Positions 14,572 through 24,778 are shown, counted from the stretch's first letter. The stretch: DNA of 64,000 nucleotides from Leucobacter musarum subsp. musarum (GCF_001273845.1 NZ_JHBW01000066.1:85676-149675); one strand, 5' to 3'. The notes: generated by a model not told the origin, from the sequence alone. Numbers and translations are program-made.

Positions 14572-15501
14572 GTGCCCCACTTGGAACCCGCCGAACTCGC
14601 GAGCCAGATCGGCTCCGGGCTGCTCTCATTCCCCGTCACCCACTTCGATGCACAACTGCGATTCGACGAATCGCAGTACCGCGAGCACGTCGAGTGGCTG
14701 AGCGCCTACCCCGTCGCCGGCCTGTTCGCCGCCGGCGGCACGGGTGAGTTCTTCTCGCTCACCGTCGAAGAGGTCGCGCAGGTCGTGGCCGCCGCGGTGC
14801 ACCAGGTCGGCGGACGCACCGCCGTACTCGGGCCGGCCGGTGGCTCGCTCGCCACGGCCATCGCGCACGTTCAAGCCGTGGAGGCGGCCGGCGGCGACGG
14901 CATCCTGCTCTTCCCCCCGTACCTCACCGAGGCGGGCCAAGATGGGCTGGCCGCCTACGTCGAGGGTGTCTGCCGCGCCACGAAGCTCGGGGTCATCGTC
15001 TACCACCGCGCGAACGCCCAGTACTCGGCCGAGACCCTCGTGCGCCTCGCCGACCGACTGCCCAACTTCATCGGGTTCAAGGACGGCGTCGGTTCGATCG
15101 AGCAGATGACTCAGATCTACTCGACGCTGGGGGATCGCCTGACCTACGTCGGCGGGTTGCCGACCGCAGAAACCTTTGCCCTGCCCTACCTGGAGCTCGG
15201 CGTCACCACGTACTCGTCGGCGATGTTCAACTTCGTGCCGGAGTTCGCAATCGACTTCTACAATGCGGTGCGCCGCCGTGATCACGCGACGGTGTTCACC
15301 GCGCTGCGCGACTTCGTGCAGCCGTACCTCGAGGTGCGCAACCGTGTGCCCGGGTACGCGGTGTCGATCGTGAAGGCCGGGCTCGACGCCGTCGGCCGCA
15401 GTGGCGGGCCCGTGCGGCCGCCGCTGCAGGAGCTGACGGCGCAGGATCGAGCGGACCTCGTGCGGGTCGTTGAGCGAGCGGTCGTGCCCGCGCTGGTTTA
15501 G
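14572..15501 (+). CDS. kdgD: 5-dehydro-4-deoxyglucarate dehydratase-like DHDPS/NAL-family enzyme
   Basis: A 309-residue TIM-barrel Schiff-base enzyme. GTG 14572 follows AGGAGG by nine bases. Family marks: [47 protein letters not shown] and [12 protein letters not shown] with the Schiff-base Lys (about residue 185). The GFKDGVG-x-IE stretch is typical of KdgD, which converts 5-keto-4-deoxyglucarate to alpha-ketoglutaric semialdehyde plus CO2 and water. A KGSADH-type dehydrogenase with the same operator is the logical next step. The related hydroxyproline-pathway deaminase (pyrroline-4-hydroxy-2-carboxylate) yields the same product and is the main alternative. No glucarate/galactarate dehydratase or hydroxyproline epimerase is in view. 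Confidence 0.82.
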   Translation: MPHLEPAELASQIGSGLLSFPVTHFDAQLRFDESQYREHVEWLSAYPVAGLFAAGGTGEFFSLTVEEVAQVVAAAVHQVGGRTAVLGPAGGSLATAIAHVQAVEAAGGDGILLFPPYLTEAGQDGLAAYVEGVCRATKLGVIVYHRANAQYSAETLVRLADRLPNFIGFKDGVGSIEQMTQIYSTLGDRLTYVGGLPTAETFALPYLELGVTTYSSAMFNFVPEFAIDFYNAVRRRDHATVFTALRDFVQPYLEVRNRVPGYAVSIVKAGLDAVGRSGGPVRPPLQELTAQDRADLVRVVERAVVPALV

Positions 15502-15516
15502 TCACCGGCAGCGGTG

Positions 15517-15548
15517 CGGGGTTGAACACCGGGAGGTGTTCAACCCCG
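15517..15548. terminator. Strong hairpin terminator after kdgD
   Basis: A perfect 14-bp stem (CGGGGTTGAACACC at 15517-15530 with its complement at 15535-15548) closes a GGGA tetraloop 15 bases after the kdgD stop. Only a weak T patch follows (CTGTTTCC). It separates the regulon from the sdh operon. Confidence 0.78.
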
Positions 15549-15775
15549 AGCTGTTTCCGCACCGGCCACGTGCGCGTCACTCGGGCCGAATCATCAGATG
15601 AAAGTAAGGCCACAGCAGGCATCCGGAGGGTGCCGGAGGCGCTCCCGATTGGTGACATAATGGGTGCGCAGTGGATTCTCAGCCATGCTCTGTGACGGGG
15701 AAACCCGCGCGTGGCGAGATGGCGATGTCAGCCGCCGGGACGCCTCTCGGCGCAGCCGGACGAAGGAGGAAGCCC
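15549..15775 (+). promoter_or_regulatory. Leader/promoter region of the sdh operon
   Basis: A 227-bp gap with no gene. CATAAT at 15656-15661 is the best -10-like hexamer before sdhC; no convincing -35 is seen at the usual distance. Confidence 0.35.
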
Positions 15776-16192
15776 GTGTCAGCCCAAACGGCAGCAGCCG
15801 CACCCGCGGTCAAAAAGAAGGTCCGCCCCGGCGGCACCCTCTACCGCGGGAACGAGGGAATGTGGTCCTGGGTGCTGCACCGCATCACGGGTGTCTCAAT
15901 CTTCTTCTTCCTGCTCGTGCACGTGCTCGATACCGCCCTCGTGCGGGTCAGCCCCGAGGCGTACAACGCCGTCATGAGCACCTACAAGACCCCGGTGATG
16001 GGCTTGGGCGAAGCGGTGCTCGTCGCCGCCATCGTCTTCCACGCGTTCAACGGCATCCGCATCATCCTGGTCGACTACTGGAGCAAGGGCGCGAAGTATC
16101 AGCGCACCATGTTCTGGGTCGTCATGGCGCTCTGGGCGGTCACGATGGCCGGCTTCCTGCCGCGCCACCTGATGAACGTATTCGGGCACTGA
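15776..16192 (+). CDS. sdhC: Succinate dehydrogenase, cytochrome b556 subunit
   Basis: A membrane anchor that carries heme b and helps form the quinone site of complex II. The 138-residue protein starts at GTG 15776, six bases after GGAGG; in-frame starts further upstream lack this. Three hydrophobic helices are visible. SWVLHRITGVSIFFFLLVHVLDTAL has the family HRxTG motif and the membrane His; VAAIVFHAFNGIRIILVDY has the second heme-type His. It is first in the sdhCDAB operon, 17 bp before sdhD. Confidence 0.93.
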   Translation: MSAQTAAAAPAVKKKVRPGGTLYRGNEGMWSWVLHRITGVSIFFFLLVHVLDTALVRVSPEAYNAVMSTYKTPVMGLGEAVLVAAIVFHAFNGIRIILVDYWSKGAKYQRTMFWVVMALWAVTMAGFLPRHLMNVFGH

Positions 16193-16209
16193 GGGCGAGG
16201 AGAAACGCT

Positions 16210-16653
16210 ATGTCATTGACGATTGACGCCCCGCGCTCGCAGGCGCCGGCCAAGAAGCGCACGAACTGGGAAAAGTGGGGCTGGATCTACATGCGCGTCT
16301 CGGGCGTGCTGCTGGTCGTGCTGGTCTTCGGACACCTGTTCTCGAACCTCATGATCGGCGACGGCGTGCACGCCATCGACTTCGGCTTCGTGGGCGGCAA
16401 GCTCTCGCAGCCGTTCTGGAAGGTCTGGGACACGCTGCTGCTCTGGCTCGCGCTGATCCACGGCGCCAACGGCATGCGCACCATCGTGAACGATTACGTC
16501 GTTCGCCCCGGTCTCGCTAAGGCCTTCAAAGTCTCGCTCTTCCTTTCCGCAGCGCTGCTGATCCTGCTCGGCACCATCGTGATCTACACGCTCGATCCGT
16601 GCCCCCCGGGCGCCGACCCGGCACTCGTCGCATCGTTCTGCCCGGTGCCGTAG
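16210..16653 (+). CDS. sdhD: Succinate dehydrogenase, hydrophobic membrane anchor subunit
   Basis: The second membrane subunit of complex II, 147 residues from ATG 16210 with GAGGAGAAA upstream. A basic N-terminus ([17 protein letters not shown]) precedes three helices. [20 protein letters not shown] supplies a membrane His, and [22 protein letters not shown] is the conserved LxHGxxGxRxxxxD block. A short Cys/Pro tail ([19 protein letters not shown]) ends the protein. It lies between sdhC and sdhA with short gaps, so it is part of one transcript. Confidence 0.93.
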   Translation: MSLTIDAPRSQAPAKKRTNWEKWGWIYMRVSGVLLVVLVFGHLFSNLMIGDGVHAIDFGFVGGKLSQPFWKVWDTLLLWLALIHGANGMRTIVNDYVVRPGLAKAFKVSLFLSAALLILLGTIVIYTLDPCPPGADPALVASFCPVP

Positions 16654-16696
16654 GCCCCGCGCAGCACCGGATTTCGCATCGAAGAATAGGACACAC

Positions 16697-18529
16697 GTGA
16701 CCACCAACACCCACCAGGGCGAGGACATCACCGTCAAGGACGGCGTCACCTATCACCAGTTCGACGTCGTCATCGTCGGCGCCGGCGGCGCCGGTATGCG
16801 CGCCGCGATCGAGGCGGGCCCCAAGGCCAAGACCGCGGTCATCACGAAGCTCTACCCCACGCGCTCTCACACGGGTGCGGCGCAGGGCGGCATGGCCGCA
16901 GCGCTCGCGAACGTCGAGGAAGACAACTGGGAGTGGCACACCTTCGACACCGTCAAGGGCGGCGACTACCTCGTCGACCAAGACGCGGCCGAGATCCTCG
17001 CGAAGGAAGCCATCGACGCGGTCATCGACCTCGAGAACATGGGCCTGCCGTTCAACCGCACGCCCGAGGGCAAGATCGACCAGCGCCGCTTCGGCGGGCA
17101 CACCCGCGATCACGGCAAGGCGGCTGTGCGCCGCGCCTGCTACGCGGCTGACCGCACCGGTCACATGATTCTGCAGACGCTGTTCCAGAACTGCGTGAAG
17201 CTCGGCGTCAACTTCTTCAACGAGTACTACGTGCTTGACCTCGTCATGACCGAGGTCGACGGGGTGCGCAAGCCCTCCGGCGTCGTCGCCTACGAGCTCT
17301 CGACCGGCGACCTGCACGTCTTCCATGCGAAGTCGATCGTCTTCGCGACCGGCGGCTTCGGCAAGATCTTCAAGACCACCTCGAACGCGCACACCCTCAC
17401 CGGTGACGGCGTCGGCATCGTGTGGCGTCAGGGCCTGCCCCTCGAAGACATGGAGTTCTACCAGTTCCACCCGACGGGCCTCGCAGGCCTGGGCATTCTG
17501 CTGACGGAGGGTGCGCGAGGCGAAGGCGCGATCCTGCGCAACGCCTCGGGCGAGCGCTTCATGGAGCGCTACGCCCCGACCATCAAGGACCTCGCACCCC
17601 GCGACATCGTCGCGCGCTCCATGGTGCAGGAGGTGCTCGACGGCCGCGGCGCGGGCCCGCACAAGGACTACGTCTACCTCGACTGCACCCACCTCGGTGC
17701 CGAGGTGCTCGAGACCAAGCTCCCCGACATCACCGAGTTCGCGCGCACGTACCTGGGTGTCGACCCGGTGACCGAGCCCGTACCGGTGTTCCCCACGGCG
17801 CACTACGCGATGGGCGGCATCCCGACGAACAATAACGCCGAGGTGCTCTCCGACAACACCACCGTGGTGCCCGGTCTCTACGCCGCCGGCGAGTGCGCCT
17901 GCGTCTCCGTGCACGGCTCGAACCGTCTGGGCACGAACTCGCTGCTCGACATCAACGTCTTCGGCAAGCGCTCGGGCAACAATGCGGCCGACTACGCCCT
18001 CACGGCCGAGTTCGTTCCTCTGCCCGAAGATCCCGCCAAGATGGTGCGCGACATGGTCGAGGGCTTCCGCCACGGCACCGGCACGGAGCGCGTCGCCGAC
18101 CTGCGTCGCGAACTGCAGGAGGCCATGGACCGTGGCGCTCAGGTGTTCCGCACCGAGGAATCGCTCACCGAGGTGCTCGGCGTGATTCACAACCTGCGCG
18201 TGCGCTACCTCAACGTCGGGGTGCAGGATCGCGGCAGGCGGTACAACACCGACCTGCTCGAGGCCATCGAACTCGGCTTCCTGCTCGACCTCGCGGAGGT
18301 GCTCACCTACACGGCGCGCAACCGCAAGGAGAGCCGCGGCGGCCACATGCGCGATGATTACCCCAAGCGCGACGACGAGAAGTACATGCAGCACACGATG
18401 GCGTACCTGTCGGGTGATCCTCACTCGGCCGATGCGGAAGACCACATCCGCCTGGATTGGAAGCCCGTCGTGGTGACGAAGAATGAGCAGGGCGAGTTGA
18501 GGTACCCGCCGCTGGAGAGGAAGTACTAG
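16697..18529 (+). CDS. sdhA: Succinate dehydrogenase flavoprotein subunit
   Basis: The catalytic FAD subunit, which oxidises succinate to fumarate on the cytoplasmic face. It has 610 residues from GTG 16697 (AGGA just upstream). FAD dinucleotide motif [18 protein letters not shown]; covalent-FAD His in [16 protein letters not shown]; active-site stretch [39 protein letters not shown]; and capping-domain and C-terminal [10 protein letters not shown] and [15 protein letters not shown]. All are intact. It is followed by sdhB after three bases. Confidence 0.97.
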   Translation: MTTNTHQGEDITVKDGVTYHQFDVVIVGAGGAGMRAAIEAGPKAKTAVITKLYPTRSHTGAAQGGMAAALANVEEDNWEWHTFDTVKGGDYLVDQDAAEILAKEAIDAVIDLENMGLPFNRTPEGKIDQRRFGGHTRDHGKAAVRRACYAADRTGHMILQTLFQNCVKLGVNFFNEYYVLDLVMTEVDGVRKPSGVVAYELSTGDLHVFHAKSIVFATGGFGKIFKTTSNAHTLTGDGVGIVWRQGLPLEDMEFYQFHPTGLAGLGILLTEGARGEGAILRNASGERFMERYAPTIKDLAPRDIVARSMVQEVLDGRGAGPHKDYVYLDCTHLGAEVLETKLPDITEFARTYLGVDPVTEPVPVFPTAHYAMGGIPTNNNAEVLSDNTTVVPGLYAAGECACVSVHGSNRLGTNSLLDINVFGKRSGNNAADYALTAEFVPLPEDPAKMVRDMVEGFRHGTGTERVADLRRELQEAMDRGAQVFRTEESLTEVLGVIHNLRVRYLNVGVQDRGRRYNTDLLEAIELGFLLDLAEVLTYTARNRKESRGGHMRDDYPKRDDEKYMQHTMAYLSGDPHSADAEDHIRLDWKPVVVTKNEQGELRYPPLERKY

Positions 18530-18532
18530 GTC

Positions 18533-19306
18533 ATGAGCACTGCTACCGCACCCGCCGAGGCCGCGACGACCGACGCTCCCGAAGCGCCGAAGCCGTTCAC
18601 CGTCACCCTGCTGGTACGCCGCTACAACCCCGAGTCGGGTCGTGAGGCGTACTGGGAGGACTTCGACGTCGAGATGTACCCGACCGACCGTATCCTTGAT
18701 GCGCTGCACCGCATCAAGTGGGATCAAGACGGCTCGCTCGCCTTCCGCCGCTCCTGCGCGCACGGCATCTGCGGCTCGGATGCGATGCGCATCAACGGCC
18801 GCAACCGCCTCGCCTGCAAGACGCTGATCAAGGATCTCGATATCTCGAAGCCGATCTACGTCGAGGCGATCAAGGGCCTGCCCCTCGAGAAGGACCTCAT
18901 CGTCGACATGGAGCCCTTCTTCGCGGCGTACCGCGAGGTGCAGCCGTTCCTCGTCTCGGGCACTGCACCCGCGGGTGGCAAGGAGCGCATCCAGACGATT
19001 GAGGATCGCGAGCGCTTCGACGACACCACGAAGTGCATCCTGTGCGCCGCGTGCACGACGAGCTGCCCCGTGTTCTGGACCGATGGCCAGTACTTCGGCC
19101 CTGCCGCCATCGTCAACGCGCACCGCTTCATCTTCGATTCGCGTGACGAGAACGCCGAGGTGCGTCTCGACATTCTCAACGACACCGAGGGCGTGTGGCG
19201 CTGCCGCACCACCTTCAACTGCACCGACGCGTGCCCCCGCGGCATCCAGGTCACCAAGGCGATCGCCGAGGTCAAGGCCGCGATCCGCACCGGCAAGGTC
19301 GCGTAA
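18533..19306 (+). CDS. sdhB: Succinate dehydrogenase iron-sulfur subunit
   Basis: The 257-residue electron-transfer subunit, from ATG 18533. It carries the three expected centres: [2Fe-2S] ligands in SCAHGICGSDAM...LAC (the Asp in GSD is normal for this family), [4Fe-4S] in CILCAACTTSCP, and [3Fe-4S] in CRTTFNCTDACPRGI. The N-terminal 20 residues are an Ala/Thr/Pro-rich extension. It passes electrons from SdhA FADH2 to the quinone site in SdhCD and ends the operon; no clear terminator hairpin was seen before the next gene. Confidence 0.97.
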   Translation: MSTATAPAEAATTDAPEAPKPFTVTLLVRRYNPESGREAYWEDFDVEMYPTDRILDALHRIKWDQDGSLAFRRSCAHGICGSDAMRINGRNRLACKTLIKDLDISKPIYVEAIKGLPLEKDLIVDMEPFFAAYREVQPFLVSGTAPAGGKERIQTIEDRERFDDTTKCILCAACTTSCPVFWTDGQYFGPAAIVNAHRFIFDSRDENAEVRLDILNDTEGVWRCRTTFNCTDACPRGIQVTKAIAEVKAAIRTGKVA

Positions 19307-19331
19307 CCCGCGCCGAGGCCTGCGCCTTGGA

Positions 19332-19337
19332 TACAGT
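19332..19337 (+). promoter_or_regulatory. -10-like hexamer of a leaderless yihY transcript
   Basis: TACAGT ends six bases before the ATG at 19344, and there is no Shine-Dalgarno sequence. Confidence 0.45.
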
Positions 19338-19343
19338 GGCTGC

Positions 19344-20336
19344 ATGACGACGCCCCGCAACTCCTCCGACGTCACGGAGGAGAGCGGGGCGTCTCGCGTT
19401 TCCGCAGCCGTTGGGCGCGGGCGTCGACAGTGGAGTGCGCGCTGGGGCTGGGTGCAGCGATTGCGGCCCGTGCGCACCTATCTGCATTTCTCCGATGTCG
19501 GCGGCGTCGTGCTTTCCGGCGGCATGAGCTACCAGGCGCTGTTCGCCGTGTTCGCCGCGCTGTGGCTCGGCTTCGGCGTCTTCGGCATCACGCTGCGCAG
19601 CCGACCAGAGCTGCTCGACTCGGTCATCGAGCAGATCAACCTGTTCATTCCCGGTCTCGTCGGCGAAGACGGTGTCGGCGTCGTACCGATCACCGAGCTC
19701 ATGAGCGCGCGCACGCTCGATTGGGCGAGCGCGATCGCCGGGGCGGTGCTGCTCTGGGTCGCGCTGAACTGGTTCACGGGTACGCGCCGCTCCATACGCA
19801 TCATCTTCGGGCTCGAGGTGCGGCAGTACCGCAACCCGGTGCTGCTCAAGCTGCGCGATTTCGTGCTGGCGATCATCTTCTTCCTGGCGATCCTCGTCTC
19901 GGCCGCGCTCGCTGTGCTGAGCTCGAATCTTGCCGACCAGTTCTTTACCTGGATCGGAGCCGGCGCTGACAACTGGTTGCTCGGCACCCTCGGCACGCTC
20001 GCACGTTTCGGGGCGGTCTACGTGTTCGATGTGATTCTGCTGCTCGCGATGCACCGCTACCTGGCCGAGGTGCGGGTGCCCCGGTGGCGCCTGATCGCTG
20101 GCTGCGCCCTCGGAGCGCTGGTGCTGCTGGCGCTCAAGATCGTGGGCGGCGTTGCGATCGGGGGCACGACCAGCAATCCGCTGCTCGCCACCTTTGCGGT
20201 CTTCGTCGGTCTGCTCATCTGGTTCAATCTGATCTGCCGCACCCTGCTGCTTACGTCGTCGTGGATCGCGACCGGGCTCGACCATGAGCTCGGCCTGCCG
20301 CCGGAGGGGTTCCCCGCGCACTCCGTCGACGTGTGA
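19344..20336 (+). CDS. YihY/virulence factor BrkB family membrane protein
   Basis: A 330-residue integral membrane protein, ATG 19344. A polar, Arg-rich N-terminal 45 residues is followed by RTYLHFSDVGGVVLSGGMSYQALFAVFAALWLGFG (family opening with the first helix). About five more helices follow, including IAGAVLLWVALNWFTGTRRSIR, FVLAIIFFLAILVSAALAVLS, VYVFDVILLLAMHRYLAE and LLATFAVFVGLLIWFNLICRTLLL. Once called ribonuclease BN in error, the family has no settled function; transport or envelope roles are proposed. It is monocistronic, between sdhB and a GNAT gene. Confidence 0.9.
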   Translation: MTTPRNSSDVTEESGASRVSAAVGRGRRQWSARWGWVQRLRPVRTYLHFSDVGGVVLSGGMSYQALFAVFAALWLGFGVFGITLRSRPELLDSVIEQINLFIPGLVGEDGVGVVPITELMSARTLDWASAIAGAVLLWVALNWFTGTRRSIRIIFGLEVRQYRNPVLLKLRDFVLAIIFFLAILVSAALAVLSSNLADQFFTWIGAGADNWLLGTLGTLARFGAVYVFDVILLLAMHRYLAEVRVPRWRLIAGCALGALVLLALKIVGGVAIGGTTSNPLLATFAVFVGLLIWFNLICRTLLLTSSWIATGLDHELGLPPEGFPAHSVDV

Positions 20337-20412
20337 CGTCGCGTTGCGAGCGCGACGAAGTGTCGCGGCAGGTCGGCCTACGCTGGGCTTCACGCGAGCG
20401 TGAGGAGTGATT

Positions 20413-20922
20413 GTGACCCTGTCAACCGTGCAGCCGAGTACTGCGGAGTTCGATGAGCCGCGCATCGAACTGATCGATGTCGAGTGGGCAGACCCCCGAG
20501 TCGTGGCGCTGCACGAGGCTATGAGTGCCGAGGTCGGCCCACGCTACGCGGAGTCCATCGGCCAGCGCGCCCCAGTTCCGGTCGATGCCGCTGACATCGT
20601 CGCCACGGTACTCGCCCTGCGCAACGGCGAGCCAGTGGGTACGGCGGCGCTCAAGTGCACGGGCGAGTTCGCCGAGGTGAAGCGGGTGTTCGTGCACGCG
20701 CACGGGCGACGGCTCGGGTTCGCGAGTCGCCTACTGCGTGCTGTGGAGGATCACGCCGCCGCCCTCGGCTACCGAGTCGTGCATCTGCAGACCGGGTTTC
20801 GGCAGCCCGACGCGATTGCGCTCTACGAGCGCGAAGGATGGCGCGCCGTCGAACGGTTCGGTCCGTACGACGATGACGCCGTGGTCAGCCGCTGCTTCGC
20901 GAAGGATCTCGCCCTGAAGTGA
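20413..20922 (+). CDS. GNAT-family N-acetyltransferase
   Basis: A 169-residue protein. GTG 20413 is chosen because GAGGAG sits five bases upstream; the GTG at 20407 overlaps that site. The acetyl-CoA-binding core is present: GEPVGTAALKCTGEFAEVKRVFVHAHGRRLGFASRLLRAVEDHAAALGY (motif A, R-x-x-G-x-A-like), then ALYEREGWRAVERFGPYDDD (motif B). It transfers an acetyl group to an amine of unknown identity. The gene converges with the sigma-factor gene, leaving only 19 bp. Confidence 0.87.
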   Translation: MTLSTVQPSTAEFDEPRIELIDVEWADPRVVALHEAMSAEVGPRYAESIGQRAPVPVDAADIVATVLALRNGEPVGTAALKCTGEFAEVKRVFVHAHGRRLGFASRLLRAVEDHAAALGYRVVHLQTGFRQPDAIALYEREGWRAVERFGPYDDDAVVSRCFAKDLALK

Positions 20923-20941
20923 CCCGTTCCGGGTGAGGAAG

Positions 20942-23092
20942 TTACGGCACGGGGCAGTACGGTGCGGTTTCGACTTCGTTCTGCGAGAGGTCGATCGGCA
21001 CCCAAGCTGAGGGAGCTGCGTTGTCTCTGAAGAGCTGCACATACAACGTGAGAGAGTCTCGAACCGAAGGTGTGAATTCGTATGCGAGCGGCGGCGAGCT
21101 CCACTGAGACGCTGCTGCGGTCGGAACCGGAGGATCGAGGTAGAACCCAAATTCGGCCTCGGGAATCAGCGGATAGATGACGCGGAGTGTTCCCGCTTGT
21201 GCGGAGTACCCGGAGACAGAGATGTGATTGGTGGTGCCGCAGAAGGACCAACTCTGCACTTCTGGAGCGATCGTGGCGCCTCCGGGAATTTCAGTACCCG
21301 AAGCATTGGTCTCAGCATCGGAGTCGACCTCAGCTTGAGCGTCGGCATTGGCTTCGACTTCCGCCTGAGCGTTCGCATCGGCGTCGACGGCGGCACCGTC
21401 GCTCGCGGCGTCGCCTGAACTGTCGGCTTCGGTGTCGGCGCTTGCCCCGTCGCTTCCGGAAGTACCCGTGCCGTTCGCGTCCGCGCTGGCGTCAGCCGCA
21501 GCGTTCGCCTGCGCGGTCGAGCTCGCTGCGGACGTGGCGTTTGCCCGTGTGTCTGCCGTTGAGTGAGATGAAGCGGATGCGTTTGCCGTGGAATTCGCGG
21601 ATGCACCGCTTGCGTTCGCGTTGCCCGAGCTGCGGGCGTCGCTCCCGCTTCCGCTCGCTGCACCCGCACCTGAGTCAGACCCATCAGCGTTGCCGTGTGC
21701 AGCGCCCGATGCCGATGCTGCAGCTGACGCTGCGGCTGAGGTATTCGCAGTGACCGATGCGTCGTTGCCGTTCGCACTCGCGCTTCCGGAGCTGCCCGTG
21801 TTTTCTGAACCGTCTGAAGTGCGCGTCGGGATGGACTGCTGGCGCTCCTCTGCCGACTGTACCGGAACGGGCGTCGCAGGTTGCTCCTGGGCTGGCTTGA
21901 CCGGTTTCGTGGTGACGGAGTCGCGCGTGGGCTTCGACGAGTCGCTGTTGTTCGGCGCCGTATCTGAGGGAGGCGCAGGCTCGGCTGCAGACGCGGCGAC
22001 CTCGGTCGACACCGATCCACTCTGCACGGCATTCGTGATCCAGATCGCGCCGCCACCGATCACGAGCGCACCCGCGACGGCTGCGGCGAGCACCATCCCT
22101 GAAACTCCGCCGAGCACCCCGCCCGCGGCTCCGGCGGCCGCAGCTGCGGCACCGCCTCCGGCAGCCGCCGAGCCTGAGCCTGCGGCCGCACCCGAACTTG
22201 ATCCTGCAGCGCTCCCCGACCCCGAACCCGCAGCGCTGCCCGAGCCCGGGTCGATCGGAGCGACTCCGTTGGCACCATCGATCAGCGCGGTGGCGCCCGC
22301 GGGGGCCGTTGATCCGACACCGCCCAAGAATGTGACGACGGAGCCGCCGCCGAGCACGGCCCCGGCCAGCACGAGTGCGAGCTGACGATTGAGGCCGCTG
22401 AGTTCTGCCGCCGCTCCCGCGCAGGCAGCGCAGGTGTCGAGGTGCGCTTCGACCTCGCGGCTCAGCGCGGCAGTGAGCTTGCCGCGCTGGTAGCGCTGCA
22501 GGTGCGACAGCGTCGATTGGCAGGCCGCCTCGGCGAGTTCGCGATTGATGTGCTCGTCGACCCAGGCCGACTGGAGCGCCTCGCGCGCCCGCTTGGCGAG
22601 CGCGGAGACGCCGTTGGGCGAGATGCCGATCAGTTTCGCCGCTTCGCGCGGCGGCAACCCTTCGACCTCGGTGTACCAGAGCACCGACTGCCAGCGTTCC
22701 GAGAGCGAGGCGAATGCGCGTGCGGCGGCGTTGCGGTCAAACGCGCCGTCTTCCCACGGGCCGGCTTCCGTGAGATCGGGAATGACATCAAGGTTCTCGG
22801 CGGCGTCTTCGGGGCGCCGCCAGTGGTCGACGGCGATCGACTGGATGGTGCGGTAGAGATACGGGCGGAAGGAGCCGCGGGGGCCGCGCCCGTCGAGCGT
22901 GAGCTCCATGATGCGGAGGTACGCCTCGGAAACGACGTCGTCCGCATTCGAGGGGGTGCCCAAGTGTCGCGCTGCGACGAGCCCGGCGCGGCTGTGCCGT
23001 TCCCAGAGCACGGAGAAGGCCGAGGTATCGCCGGCGCGTGTCGCGTCGAGCAGCTCCGCATCGGAGCGACCAGTGTGCGCTGATCGGGGCAT
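20942..23092 (-). CDS. ECF sigma factor fused to zinc-finger anti-sigma domain, two membrane helices and an extracellular C-terminal domain
   Basis: A 716-residue chimera, ATG 23090-23092 after GAAGGA. Residues 12-93 are sigma-70 region 2 (ADDVVSEAYLRIMEL, FRPYLYRTIQSIAVDHWRR). Residues 125-180 are region 4 (LPPREAAKLIGISPNGVSALAKRAREAL). A full ZAS/zf-HC2 motif follows: C191-x25-H217-x3-C221-x2-C224. Predicted membrane helices are at about 237-259 and 330-351, joined by an Ala/Gly/Ser stretch. Beyond lies about 240 residues of Ser/Ala/Asn/Asp-rich low complexity, then a compact C-terminal domain (about 590-716) with one Cys pair (SWSFCGTT ... APYCPVP). It resembles membrane-tethered ECF groups with C-terminal extensions: inhibitor and sensor are in cis. 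Release of the sigma part would need proteolysis or a conformational change. Confidence 0.88.
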   Translation of the reverse strand: MPRSAHTGRSDAELLDATRAGDTSAFSVLWERHSRAGLVAARHLGTPSNADDVVSEAYLRIMELTLDGRGPRGSFRPYLYRTIQSIAVDHWRRPEDAAENLDVIPDLTEAGPWEDGAFDRNAAARAFASLSERWQSVLWYTEVEGLPPREAAKLIGISPNGVSALAKRAREALQSAWVDEHINRELAEAACQSTLSHLQRYQRGKLTAALSREVEAHLDTCAACAGAAAELSGLNRQLALVLAGAVLGGGSVVTFLGGVGSTAPAGATALIDGANGVAPIDPGSGSAAGSGSGSAAGSSSGAAAGSGSAAAGGGAAAAAAGAAGGVLGGVSGMVLAAAVAGALVIGGGAIWITNAVQSGSVSTEVAASAAEPAPPSDTAPNNSDSSKPTRDSVTTKPVKPAQEQPATPVPVQSAEERQQSIPTRTSDGSENTGSSGSASANGNDASVTANTSAAASAAASASGAAHGNADGSDSGAGAASGSGSDARSSGNANASGASANSTANASASSHSTADTRANATSAASSTAQANAAADASADANGTGTSGSDGASADTEADSSGDAASDGAAVDADANAQAEVEANADAQAEVDSDAETNASGTEIPGGATIAPEVQSWSFCGTTNHISVSGYSAQAGTLRVIYPLIPEAEFGFYLDPPVPTAAASQWSSPPLAYEFTPSVRDSLTLYVQLFRDNAAPSAWVPIDLSQNEVETAPYCPVP

Positions 23093-23285
23093 CGGGGTCC
23101 TTCGCTGTTCATCCCCTATCGAAGCGCGCGTTCGACGCACTGCTCCATATCGCCGCGCCCCATGCGCGGCGAACCCCCACTCACTAGTATGCGCTCTTTC
23201 TGTGCGTTCCACATGCCGCTGCAGATTCCTCCAAAAAAGTTTCGTATGCGCGCGTCACGTTTCGTGCCCTTCCGCGTGTTACTTC

Positions 23286-23339
23286 CGAGCCCGGTTCCCG
23301 CCTGTCCCCCCCCATACCCCAGTGCGGGAACCGGGCTCG
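23286..23339. repeat. Perfect 16-bp inverted repeat (long hairpin) upstream of deoA
   Basis: CGAGCCCGGTTCCCGC at 23286-23301 is exactly complementary to 23324-23339, with a 22-base C-rich loop. It lies between divergent genes, 88 bp before the deoA start, so it is not an ordinary gene-end terminator. No T-run follows on either strand. Confidence 0.85.
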
Positions 23340-23414
23340 ATTGCTCGGGGGAGTGCGGGTCGTTGCGGGGCATCGCGTCGCAACGACCTCGGGCGCGTCG
23401 CCGGGCCCCGCGAT

Positions 23415-23420
23415 TACCCT
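23415..23420 (+). promoter_or_regulatory. -10-like hexamer of a leaderless deoA transcript
   Basis: TACCCT ends six bases before the ATG at 23427; no ribosome-binding site is visible. Confidence 0.42.
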
Positions 23421-23426
23421 GGAAAC

Positions 23427-24746
<1,320 letters not shown>

Positions 24747-24764
24747 CGCCCCCTCCGGAGGGCG
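24747..24764. terminator. Short hairpin between convergent deoA and nnrD
   Basis: CGCCC (24747-24751) pairs with GGGCG (24760-24764) directly after the deoA stop, enclosing TCCGGA. It sits 14 bp before the end of the convergent nnrD gene. There is no T-run, so it is a weak bidirectional candidate. Confidence 0.42.
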
Positions 24765-24778
24765 TGCGGTGCGGGCCG

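Larger units (their letters stand above)
23093..23426. other. 334-bp intergenic region between sigma-factor gene and deoA
   Basis: I see no convincing gene here; the 85-codon minus frame at 23116-23373 lacks a start signal and any family likeness. The region holds a large perfect inverted repeat (23286-23339) and the deoA -10-like site at its right end. Confidence 0.6.

Noticed and set aside
16526..19477. 983-codon minus-strand open frame
   Set aside because: It is antisense to sdhD, sdhA and sdhB, whose motifs are complete on the plus strand. Long antisense frames arise from the high G/C third positions; it shows no family likeness.
22060..22280. Repeat-rich stretch considered as a possible CRISPR or satellite
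   Set aside because: The Gly/Ser/Ala codon repetition is irregular, with no constant repeat/spacer unit; it is coding DNA of the sigma-factor fusion.
21187..22385. Plus-strand Arg-rich and Pro/Ala-rich frames inside the sigma-factor gene
   Set aside because: These are complements of the Ser/Ala-rich stalk and membrane linker; the low-complexity composition explains the open frames.
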